8,845 nucleotides of DNA from Ignavibacteria bacterium UBA5771 (lineage in GTDB: Bacteria; Bacteroidota; Ignavibacteria; Kapaibacteriales; UBA2268), in assembly GCA_002418685.1 (NCBI GenBank), contig DIEP01000025.1:1-8845 (forward strand), read 5' to 3'. Shown in pieces: positions 1 through 5,867 of this stretch. How positions within the stretch are numbered: position 1 is the first letter of the stretch; each line of letters starts with the position of its first letter. Position numbers and translations under genes: made by a program. The notes beneath the pieces are model-generated. The model was given only the letters and a program-made list of their open reading frames with translations. It was not told the DNA's origin and searched no databases.

Positions 1-1
1 T

Positions 2-283
2 TTCAATGAAAATGGAATTCCTTCTGACGTAAAGGAAAATATGTTGTCTAATTATAATGTTTCAGTTTTCCCAAATCCTGCAAGTGATTATTTGAAAATC
101 GAGCAAAGCGAAGCAAACATCTCTTATGTTGAAATAATTAATTTGCAAGGTCAAGTAATTAAAAGTCAAGTAATATTTGGAAATCAATGCACATTAGATT
201 TAACAAATGTATCAGCAGGTGTTTATATATTGAAAATATATTCAAACAGCGGATTTGTGGTGAGGAAGCTAATTAAGCAATAG
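2..283 (+). CDS. C-terminal fragment of a T9SS type A sorting-domain protein (5' end outside window)
   Basis: The reading frame is open from base 2 to the TAG at 281-283, and the gene begins upstream of the window; the ATG at 41 lies inside it and is probably not the true start. The visible 93 residues are almost entirely a Por secretion-tail domain. They show VSVFPNPASDYLKIE, then an EIINLQGQVIKS strand, then LDLTNVSAGVYILKIYSNSG and a basic end (VRKLIKQ). In the family this roughly 75-80 residue beta-sandwich directs export through the type IX secretion system across the outer membrane, after which it is cleaved or attached to the surface. The cargo part is not visible, so the protein's function is unknown. 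The gene converges on dnaA and is separated from it by a palindromic repeat element. Confidence 0.9.
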   Translation, partial: FNENGIPSDVKENMLSNYNVSVFPNPASDYLKIEQSEANISYVEIINLQGQVIKSQVIFGNQCTLDLTNVSAGVYILKIYSNSGFVVRKLIKQ

Positions 284-305
284 AGCCAAATTCAAATAAA
301 AAAAT

Positions 306-320
306 AACCTTCCGAAGATT
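306..320 (+). repeat. Left-end 15-mer, imperfect palindrome
   Basis: AACCTTCCGAAGATT is a near-palindrome (AACCTTC, central C, GAAGaTT). It differs at one base (318) from the reverse complement of the right-end 15-mer at 539-553. Each end of the element can therefore fold on its own or pair with the other end. Confidence 0.7.
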
Positions 321-413
321 TGGAACCTGCGGAATATTTATATAAGGAATGTAGACCAGCGTTCGACGAGATGAAGAATATATTAGTATCCCACACTTGA
401 TAGAGTGGAAATA

Positions 414-463
414 GTAGTTGTAGAGACACGGCATGCCATATCTTTACAACTACAACTCTACAA
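414..463. repeat. Inverted-repeat block with two alternative pairings around GGCATGCC
   Basis: TTGTAGAG (418-425) is complementary to CTCTACAA (456-463), and GTAGTTGTA (414-422) is complementary to TACAACTAC (445-453). The two stems share bases 418-422, so they exclude one another. The palindrome GGCATGCC (430-437) lies in the loop. This looks like a central module of the larger element rather than a separate gene. Confidence 0.55.
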
Positions 464-490
464 TGCAAGATTAACTGACTATCCCATAGG

Positions 491-511
491 GGGCAGGTTC
501 CAAACCTGCCC
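491..511. repeat. Perfect 9-bp stem, 3-nt loop hairpin
   Basis: GGGCAGGTT (491-499) and AACCTGCCC (503-511) flank the loop CCA. It is the strongest local hairpin in the window and is GC-rich against an AT-rich background. No clean T-run follows on either strand, so it is not a textbook intrinsic terminator, although it lies where dnaA transcripts (- strand) would run on. Part of it (493-504) is also the exact reverse complement of 319-330, giving a competing long-range stem. Confidence 0.75.
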
Positions 512-538
512 AAATTATATATATTGTTATTAATACAG

Positions 539-553
539 AACCTTCGGAAGGTT
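539..553 (-). repeat. Right-end 15-mer, perfect palindrome with 1-nt centre
   Basis: AACCTTC, central G, GAAGGTT. Read on the - strand it is AACCTTCCGAAGGTT, matching the left-end copy at 306-320 with one difference. It ends 5 bp from the dnaA stop codon, so it would form part of the dnaA transcript's 3' end. Confidence 0.75.
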
Positions 554-558
554 AATTA

Positions 559-2028
559 TTATTTCGATTTGCTCTGTGTCAGTGGTGTTTCCAATTCAAA
601 TTCTCTACAAATTACGCTTTCAATACTTTCATAATTTTTACGGAATGCTCTATCGAATTGGAGGTAATGATCCACTTTTTTTATTGCATAGACAACGGAT
701 GTGTGGTCTTTGCTGCCGAATGCTTCAGCAATCTTTTTAAGTGGAAGATTCATAAATTTCTTTACGCAATACATTGAGATTTGGCGTGCAATAACCAGCT
801 CTTGCTTTCTGGATTTTGAATATATTTGCTCGACTGTTAATTGATAGTGGTTCGCAACAATTTGCTTAATACTATCAACACTAATTTCGCGACTCTCCAT
901 CTGATAAATACTTTTCACGACTTCTCGGGCAAGATCCATAGAAATCGGCTGGTGTTTCAGTGTGGACCGAGCAATAAGATTGATATATGCACCTTCTAAT
1001 TCCCGGATACTGTCTGTTGCAATCTTTGCGAAATATTCAATCACATCGTCGGGCAATTCAAATCCATCTATCAAACTTTTCTTTTTGAGAATTTCAAGTC
1101 TCATGTTCAAATCAGGAGGTTGAATATCCACTGTCACGCCCGAATTAAACCTCGAAATCAATCTGTGATCAATTCCTTTCAGCTCTTTTGTGGATTTATC
1201 GCTTGTAAAAATTATTAGCTTATTTGCTTGGTAAAGAGAATTGAAAGTATGGAAAAAATTGTCTTGCGTTTTCTCTTTTCCTGATAAAAATTGAATATCA
1301 TCGATTATCAAAACATCCACATTTCTATAGATTTCGCTAAATTCATTTACTCGATTGCTTGTTACAGCATTTGTATAATTGATAAAATATTGCTCGCCTG
1401 TAAGATAAAGCACACTCATATTTGGAAAATTTTTGATTATTTCATTACCAATTGAATGAATAAGATGCGTTTTGCCCAAGCCTGTATTGCCATAAATTAA
1501 AAAAGGGTTGTAGCGAGTTTTTAATGGGTTCTGAGAAATTGCCTTGCCCGTTGCCACTGCAATATGATTGCTTTCGCCAACCACAAAATTATTAAAATTA
1601 TATTCTTTATGTAGTGTTTTATTGATAGGATTATTATTATTGTCGGGTTTCATATAATTGTTTTGGTTCTGGCTCTTCAGTTTCAATGGATTGTTACTTT
1701 TAGCATTTGGTGTATTCTTTGCATTTGGCTTTATTTCGTAGAAAATTTCAATTTCTTTAAGAGCGATTCTATTCAATGTTAATTGAATCAGCTGTGAATA
1801 ATGCTGCTCAAGCCATTCATAAAAAAATTGACTTGGAACTCTCAAAACTATTTTATTGCCCAGCAATGAGACAGGTTCAATTTGTTCAAACCAAATTTTA
1901 AACGCTGCAATATCCACATTATCTCGGAATATTTCGAGTGCTTTGATCCATATTTTTTGCAGATTAGATTGACTATTCTGCTCTTTGTTTGCAATTTTTA
2001 TTTCGGATGCTGTAATCAAATCTTCCAT
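559..2028 (-). CDS. dnaA: Chromosomal replication initiator protein DnaA
   Basis: DnaA is the AAA+ ATPase that binds DnaA boxes at oriC, opens the duplex and loads the replicative helicase. The 489-residue product has all four domains. Domain I (about 22-98) includes KIWFEQI and PSQFFYEWLEQHY. A low-complexity N/K/Q-rich linker spans about 100-142. In the AAA+ core, Walker A is GNTGLGKT (180-187), Walker B is VLIIDD (239-244), sensor 1 is FTSD (274-277), the box VII arginine is in LISRF (R293), and sensor 2 is SIRELEGA (R342). The C-terminal DNA-binding domain carries YSKSRKQELVIARQ (403-416) and the signature loop FGSKDHTSVVYA (437-448). That loop has S-K where GR is more usual before DHT. 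Length is typical. The ATG is preceded by a good Shine-Dalgarno sequence. Neither dnaN nor other replication genes adjoin it, which is not unusual in Bacteroidota-related genomes. Its stop lies beside the palindromic element. Confidence 0.98.
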   Translation of the reverse strand: MEDLITASEIKIANKEQNSQSNLQKIWIKALEIFRDNVDIAAFKIWFEQIEPVSLLGNKIVLRVPSQFFYEWLEQHYSQLIQLTLNRIALKEIEIFYEIKPNAKNTPNAKSNNPLKLKSQNQNNYMKPDNNNNPINKTLHKEYNFNNFVVGESNHIAVATGKAISQNPLKTRYNPFLIYGNTGLGKTHLIHSIGNEIIKNFPNMSVLYLTGEQYFINYTNAVTSNRVNEFSEIYRNVDVLIIDDIQFLSGKEKTQDNFFHTFNSLYQANKLIIFTSDKSTKELKGIDHRLISRFNSGVTVDIQPPDLNMRLEILKKKSLIDGFELPDDVIEYFAKIATDSIRELEGAYINLIARSTLKHQPISMDLAREVVKSIYQMESREISVDSIKQIVANHYQLTVEQIYSKSRKQELVIARQISMYCVKKFMNLPLKKIAEAFGSKDHTSVVYAIKKVDHYLQFDRAFRKNYESIESVICREFELETPLTQSKSK

Positions 2029-2030
2029 TA

Positions 2031-2039
2031 TTCCTCTTT
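2031..2039 (-). promoter_or_regulatory. Ribosome binding site of dnaA
   Basis: On the - strand the start codon is preceded by AAAGAGGAA-TA-ATG, an AGAGG Shine-Dalgarno core about 5-6 nt from the ATG. It supports the start at 2028 and is clearer than any other ribosome binding site upstream of a full gene in the window, since many genes of this group have weak ones. Confidence 0.65.
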
Positions 2040-2167
2040 ATTGTAAGTTGCGAACTTAGTTATTAGTAAATTAAAAAAAATTCTGAAATTCAAAATCAGT
2101 TTTTGCGCTTTTGAATTTTTTGAAAACGAAATTTTACAAATTTTTAGGGAATAGCAATCAATTATTT

Positions 2168-2176
2168 TTTTCCACA
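2168..2176 (+). promoter_or_regulatory. Putative DnaA box TTTTCCACA
   Basis: The 9-mer fits TTWTNCACA exactly and lies about 140 bp upstream of the dnaA start within the most AT-rich part of the spacer. Its T-run context raises the chance that the match is fortuitous. Confidence 0.4.
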
Positions 2177-2367
2177 TTGATAAAATTTTTTTCAATTTAT
2201 AAATATTGCAAAAAAAAGAAGAGTTTAAAACTATTAAATAATATTTTTTAATTATTAACAGAATATTCATATTTTTCGTAATATATTAAAAATAAAAGAC
2301 TTGTATCATTGATTTGCTTATATTTAAAGATACCTTGCAACAAAATGGTTTAGAGAAATATCAAAAG

Positions 2368-2376
2368 TTATTCACA
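2368..2376 (+). promoter_or_regulatory. Putative DnaA box TTATTCACA
   Basis: The 9-mer fits TTATNCACA and is the better of the two boxes in this spacer. It lies about 340 bp upstream of dnaA and 91 bp upstream of the divergent secreted-protein gene, in the same orientation as the box at 2168. Confidence 0.5.
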
Positions 2377-2453
2377 ATTTAGAAAAATGGCACCGAAAAA
2401 AGCACTTTTTAGAATAATTAATGAACTCGTACTTTTATACAACAAAATCGAGT

Positions 2454-2461
2454 TAATTTTG
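2454..2461 (+). promoter_or_regulatory. Bacteroidota-type -7 box (TAATTTTG)
   Basis: TAATTTTG fits the TAnnTTTG -7 element used by the Bacteroidota primary sigma factor. The -33 TTTG element is not clear; the nearest candidate is TTTT at 2433-2436, with a 17-bp gap. If used, transcription would begin at about 2466-2469. That is on top of the first ATG (2467), so the second in-frame ATG (2485) would have a short leader. Confidence 0.4.
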
Positions 2462-2466
2462 TCTAA

Positions 2467-4830
2467 ATGAAAAACATACTTCAAATGAAGAAAATAATAT
2501 TAGCTTTAATTGTTCTGATTGCTCTCCCTAATCTGTTATTTTCTCAATGGAAAAGGGTGACGGGCATTCCAAAACCTTATGATAACGCATATTATTTAGA
2601 TGTGTATTTTCTTGAGTCAAATCCTCAATATGGATGGGTTTGCGGTTATAACGGTATAGTTTTGAGAACAACAGATGGTGGTAATAATTGGGATACAGCA
2701 GTCATACCCTTTGCCTATCAATTGGAGAGTATATTTTTTGTTAATGAGAAAGTTGGATATACGTCGGGTCTTATAAATTCGGTAGGAGCAACGGGCGGAA
2801 TTTATAAATCAGTAGATGGTGGCAAAACATGGTCAAATGTTAGCCCACCAGGGAATGTGGATATATGGGGAAATATATTTCTAAATGAAAATTTTGGTTT
2901 TGCTGTTGGTGGTGGCTGTGATGATCCGCAGCAATTTTATAAAACGACTAATGGCGGTAAATCCTGGACTTTATTCTCTGAAAATTATTTTGATTCGGGG
3001 CTTTCAGATGTAATTTTTGATAATAATTCGGGCATTGGCTATGCAGCAAGTAGTGGCGCTATTTGGAGAACAACTGATCTTGGTAATACTTGGGAGGTAA
3101 TATCTATAACAGGCAATAGGGATTGGGAAGAAGAGATAACTCTCTCGGGACAATCTTTCCTTATTCCATATTCAAGCGGATGCACGGGTGGAGCTGGCGG
3201 CGGTGGAATGCGAATGTCAACAGATATGGGAAAAACTTGGAAAAATAAAGAGCTTGGCATTTCAATGTTCGGTGCTTTCTTGCTCTCTCCAAAAAAAGGA
3301 TGGGTGGTTGGTTGGCAACAATCAATTTATTATACTTCAGATGCAGGAAATACTTGGGAATTGAAAAATTGTGGGATCGACGGGGGTATAGATCTCGATG
3401 ATATTTGGTGCATTAATGATACAACTGCATTTGTTGTGGGGCAAGGTGTTTGGAAATTAGTTCGACTTGATACTGCAAAACCCGAAATTGTTGCTTCGCA
3501 AATTCCCGCTTGCTTTGGTGATACGGTTATTCTTTCTGCGACTAGAAATTATGAAAATTATAAATGGTCAACAGGAGAGACCACACAAAACATAAAAGTA
3601 ACTAAATCAGGGGAATATTGGCTTTATGCTTATAACACAATTTGCGATACAGGAACATCAGAAAAGCTTTATGTTAATTTTCTTCCAAAATCCCCGTTAA
3701 CTTTGCAAATTTCGGATACAACAAATCTTTGCGAAGGTGATACTGTTAAAATAAGTGTTAAAGAGGATTTCCAGAATTATGATTGGTCAACAGGAGAAAA
3801 ATCTAAGGAAACGAGTCTCACTCAATCGGGGAGATATTACATTTCTGCGGTTGATGAAAATGGATGTATAAGCAAGGATAGTATTGATATATTCTTTGCT
3901 CCGCTACCTGATCCGAAAATTATAGTAAATGGACCTGTTAATTTCTGCCTGGGCGATTCGACTGAGTTGGAATCTGCGTATGATTACCCTGTTTATGAAT
4001 GGTATGAAAAAAGCTCGCCTGTTCCAATTTCAAATGAGAAAATGATAAAAATTGGCAGTTCAGGTTCTTTTAAATTAAAGGTCCGAAATATATACAATTG
4101 CGAGAAAGAAAGCGATTATATTGACATTATCGTAAGACCCGACACTAATAAATTCGCTTTTTCAATTAGTCAAAGTGAATTTGACTTTGAATCGACCAAT
4201 TTCCCGAATATTAAATGCAAAACATTATTTGTTAAAAATCAAAGTTCACAAGATCAAATAATTACGGATTTATATATTCTGCATAATACGGCATTTTCAA
4301 TTCCTCAGAGCCAATTTCCCTTGTATATCAAAGCTTATGATTCATCTGAATTTCAAATTTGCTATTATCCATCGAAAATCGGATATGAGCGGGACACATT
4401 GACATTGAATGATGTGTGTTCTACGCATATTGTTCCATTGGTTGCCCTCTCTTTACCGAATGAATATATTGGGAATACTATTTGCAATGTGCAAATAAAA
4501 CTTGTTACTGATGATTTACTCAACTCTTATGATAATGCCTCAATCAGTGATCCCTATCCCAATCCTACGAGATCTCAAATAATTATGCCAATTACTATTC
4601 AAAGCAAATCTGAAATTGATTTTAACTTTATACCAATATCAATGATGAATCTTTATGGAGAGGAAATTCTGAAACCCAAAATAGAAATCGAAAATTCTCA
4701 TAAAAGCGGCGAATATAATTATTACAATGTGAAGGCAATATTCGATTTATCAAAATTTCCAAATGGTATCTATATAATTTCAGTGGAAGGTTTATCCAAG
4801 AAGATTTATAAAGTTGTGAAAGAAGACTAA
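2467..4830 (+). CDS. Secreted beta-propeller (Asp-box/BNR, Ycf48-like) protein with Ig-like modules and T9SS type A sorting domain
   Basis: The 787-residue product begins with a signal peptide (hydrophobic core at about 10-25, likely cut after FSQ at 27). Six Asp-box motifs of the form (S/T)xDxGxTW lie at about 68-75, 115-122, 160-167, 202-209, 251-258 and 290-297. They imply a sialidase/Ycf48-type beta-propeller. Three Ig/PKD-like modules follow, each with a C-x-GD opening and a cysteine pair: C349/C393, C422/C467 and C494/C545. The first two also share a WSTGE motif. Residues about 562-662 resemble an ASH/Hydin-type beta domain. The C-terminus, DPYPNP to about 787, is a T9SS sorting domain. 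The protein is therefore probably exported to the surface or medium; no catalytic residues were recognised and the substrate is unknown. The start may instead be the ATG at 2485, which gives a more usual MKKIILAL signal peptide. The gene is divergent from dnaA. Confidence 0.85.
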   Translation: MKNILQMKKIILALIVLIALPNLLFSQWKRVTGIPKPYDNAYYLDVYFLESNPQYGWVCGYNGIVLRTTDGGNNWDTAVIPFAYQLESIFFVNEKVGYTSGLINSVGATGGIYKSVDGGKTWSNVSPPGNVDIWGNIFLNENFGFAVGGGCDDPQQFYKTTNGGKSWTLFSENYFDSGLSDVIFDNNSGIGYAASSGAIWRTTDLGNTWEVISITGNRDWEEEITLSGQSFLIPYSSGCTGGAGGGGMRMSTDMGKTWKNKELGISMFGAFLLSPKKGWVVGWQQSIYYTSDAGNTWELKNCGIDGGIDLDDIWCINDTTAFVVGQGVWKLVRLDTAKPEIVASQIPACFGDTVILSATRNYENYKWSTGETTQNIKVTKSGEYWLYAYNTICDTGTSEKLYVNFLPKSPLTLQISDTTNLCEGDTVKISVKEDFQNYDWSTGEKSKETSLTQSGRYYISAVDENGCISKDSIDIFFAPLPDPKIIVNGPVNFCLGDSTELESAYDYPVYEWYEKSSPVPISNEKMIKIGSSGSFKLKVRNIYNCEKESDYIDIIVRPDTNKFAFSISQSEFDFESTNFPNIKCKTLFVKNQSSQDQIITDLYILHNTAFSIPQSQFPLYIKAYDSSEFQICYYPSKIGYERDTLTLNDVCSTHIVPLVALSLPNEYIGNTICNVQIKLVTDDLLNSYDNASISDPYPNPTRSQIIMPITIQSKSEIDFNFIPISMMNLYGEEILKPKIEIENSHKSGEYNYYNVKAIFDLSKFPNGIYIISVEGLSKKIYKVVKED

Positions 4831-5028
4831 AGCCGCTGCAAATAATTATATTTATCGTTATGATGAATATGATGAAGTGGTTAATCCAAAATTAAATGGG
4901 ATTGCTCCATTCCATTCCTATATATATTTCTGTAATTTATCTTTTGAGAAGGTGTCGTTTGGTATGCTTAAAATGACCGTTTTGAGACTATCCACCACAA
5001 TTTCTTTCTAATAAACGTCTTTTATTTT

Positions 5029-5044
5029 TCGATTAATCGATTAA
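5029..5044. repeat. Tandem palindromic octamer (TCGATTAA x2), possible operator
   Basis: Two exact copies of TCGATTAA stand head to tail and create two overlapping 12-bp palindromes, TCGATTAATCGA (5029-5040) and TTAATCGATTAA (5033-5044). The site is 47 bp upstream of the putative -7 box of bamD, a suitable place for a dimeric regulator. No regulator is identified and chance in AT-rich DNA cannot be excluded. Confidence 0.35.
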
Positions 5045-5090
5045 CTTGGAAAGAATTATTCTTTGCATAATATGTTTATAAAAAATTCCT

Positions 5091-5098
5091 TAAATTTG
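5091..5098 (+). promoter_or_regulatory. Bacteroidota-type -7 box (TAAATTTG) for bamD
   Basis: TAAATTTG fits TAnnTTTG and ends 23 bp before the TTG start of bamD. A TTTG (5062-5065) lies upstream but with a 25-bp gap, longer than the usual 19-21, so only the proximal element is convincing. Confidence 0.4.
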
Positions 5099-5121
5099 TA
5101 ATCTTTAATATATTATAAAAA

Positions 5122-5859
5122 TTGAAAAAATCAATCATCCTCCTTTTAGGCATAATCTTTTTTGTAGGTTGCAAAAGTACCGATAAGATTGATTATTCAA
5201 ATGACCAAGAAATATTTTTGAATGCAGTTAAATTATTTAACGAAAAAAAATATGACGCAGCCTATTCTTTGCTTGATATAATTGCTTTGCAATACCCCGC
5301 AAGTCAATATGCTGATGATGCTCAATACTATACAGCAGAGATAAATTATGCAAAAGAAGAATATATAATTGCTGCATTCCAATATAATAAACTTCTAAGA
5401 AATTATTCTGCAAGCGATTACTCGAAAGCATCAATGTATAAAATTGGCTTGTGCTATTACCAACTTTCTCCCCCTTACGATAGAGATCAGGATTATACCC
5501 AGAAAGGTATTCATTCATTCCAAGAGTTTTTATCGCTATATCCTGAAGATACTTTATCAATAGATGCTAATAAGAAAATTCAAGAATTGCGTAATAAACT
5601 TGCTCATCGCCTGTATTTTACGGGGCAAATTTATCTGAAAATTTCTTCTCCCTTGTCAGCACTGATATATTTCGATGATGTAATAAATAATTATAACGAT
5701 ACTGATTATTTTGAACCCGCATTTTTATTGAAAATCCAAACTTTATATGATATAAAACATTTTGAACAGTTAAAATCACTTATTCCTGTTTATAAAAATC
5801 TCTTTCCACAATCTCCGAGCATTGCTAAAATTGATATAATTTATAATGAAATTCGATAA
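5122..5859 (+). CDS. bamD: Outer membrane protein assembly lipoprotein BamD
   Basis: BamD is the essential lipoprotein partner of BamA in the complex that folds beta-barrel proteins into the outer membrane. The 245-residue product starts with MKKSIILLLGIIFFVGC, a lipoprotein signal peptide with the lipidated cysteine at residue 17 (FVG/C; F at -3 is less common than L). TPR-like helical pairs follow at about 30-58, 66-96, 103-140, 166-192 and 198-228. They include DYTQKGIHSFQEFLSLYP (124-141), the most family-like stretch. Translation must begin at TTG (5122-5124), because a TAA stop lies in frame at 5116-5118 and no ATG occurs before the signal peptide. No good Shine-Dalgarno is visible. The length is typical or slightly short for the family. 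Its stop lies 8 bp before rimO, so the two are likely co-transcribed. YfgL/BamB or another TPR lipoprotein is a less likely reading. Confidence 0.88.
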   Translation: MKKSIILLLGIIFFVGCKSTDKIDYSNDQEIFLNAVKLFNEKKYDAAYSLLDIIALQYPASQYADDAQYYTAEINYAKEEYIIAAFQYNKLLRNYSASDYSKASMYKIGLCYYQLSPPYDRDQDYTQKGIHSFQEFLSLYPEDTLSIDANKKIQELRNKLAHRLYFTGQIYLKISSPLSALIYFDDVINNYNDTDYFEPAFLLKIQTLYDIKHFEQLKSLIPVYKNLFPQSPSIAKIDIIYNEIR

Positions 5860-5867
5860 TTCTTGGG

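Larger units (their letters stand above)
305..554. repeat. Composite palindromic intergenic element with 13-bp terminal inverted repeats (MITE- or REP-cluster-like)
   Basis: The 250-bp segment is bounded by TAACCTTCCGAAG (305-317) and its perfect reverse complement (542-554). It contains several nested inverted repeats: 319-330 pairs with 493-504, there are local hairpins at 391-408 and 491-511, a paired block lies at 414-463, and a GGCATGCC palindrome sits at 430-437. Its ends, ACCTTCCGAAG flanked by TA on both sides, would fit a TA target duplication as made by IS630/mariner-type transposases. Because TA is self-complementary, this is weak evidence. No transposase or convincing reading frame is present; a 73-codon frame on the - strand (292-513) follows the palindromes and looks spurious. 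It fills the space between two convergent genes and may be a non-autonomous mobile unit, a cluster of REP-like palindromes, or a bidirectional transcription barrier. The inverted repeats are directly visible; mobility is inferred. Confidence 0.65.
2029..2466. other. AT-rich intergenic region upstream of dnaA, candidate oriC or dnaA control region
   Basis: This 438-bp stretch separates the divergent dnaA and secreted beta-propeller genes. By hand count GC is about 19% over 2041-2340 and about 13% over 2161-2280, well below the neighbouring genes, which would suit a duplex-unwinding element. Two 9-mers match the DnaA-box consensus TTWTNCACA, at 2168-2176 and 2368-2376, in the same orientation. 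A - strand frame (2028-2270) is made of AT-driven K/I/N/F-rich codons and is not believed to be a gene. Two boxes are few for a bacterial origin, and AT-rich sequence gives TTTTCCACA by chance fairly easily. The region may simply hold the promoters and DnaA autoregulation sites. I found no convincing TAnnTTTG box for dnaA itself on the - strand. Confidence 0.35.
4831..5121. other. Intergenic spacer of 291 bp upstream of bamD
   Basis: No reading frame of note is present; the only ATG-rich patch (about 4860-4895) gives an 11-codon frame. A weak stem (4895-4899 with 4907-4911) could form after the upstream gene but has no proper T-tract, so no terminator is called. The stretch also holds a tandem palindromic octamer (5029-5044) and a TAAATTTG box (5091-5098), listed separately. 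It probably carries the promoter for the bamD-rimO gene run. Confidence 0.5.

Noticed and set aside
491..511. Strong hairpin as an intrinsic terminator for dnaA
   Set aside because: No T-tract follows on either strand, so it is reported as a repeat hairpin rather than a terminator.
292..513. 73-codon - strand reading frame
   Set aside because: It lies wholly over the palindromic element, has no recognisable domain, and its composition follows the inverted repeats.
2028..2270. 80-codon - strand frame just upstream of dnaA
   Set aside because: It consists of K/I/N/F/L-rich codons forced by very low GC, resembles no family, and occupies the likely dnaA control region.
3039..3260. - strand frame inside the secreted-protein gene
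   Set aside because: It is the antisense of well-conserved Asp-box coding sequence; proline-rich stretches come from glycine codons on the real strand.
4860..4911. Possible small gene or terminator after the secreted-protein gene
   Set aside because: The frame is only 11 codons and the stem is 5-6 bp without a T-run.
5237..5560. 107-codon - strand frame opposite bamD
   Set aside because: It overlaps a clear BamD coding region and shows no domain of its own.
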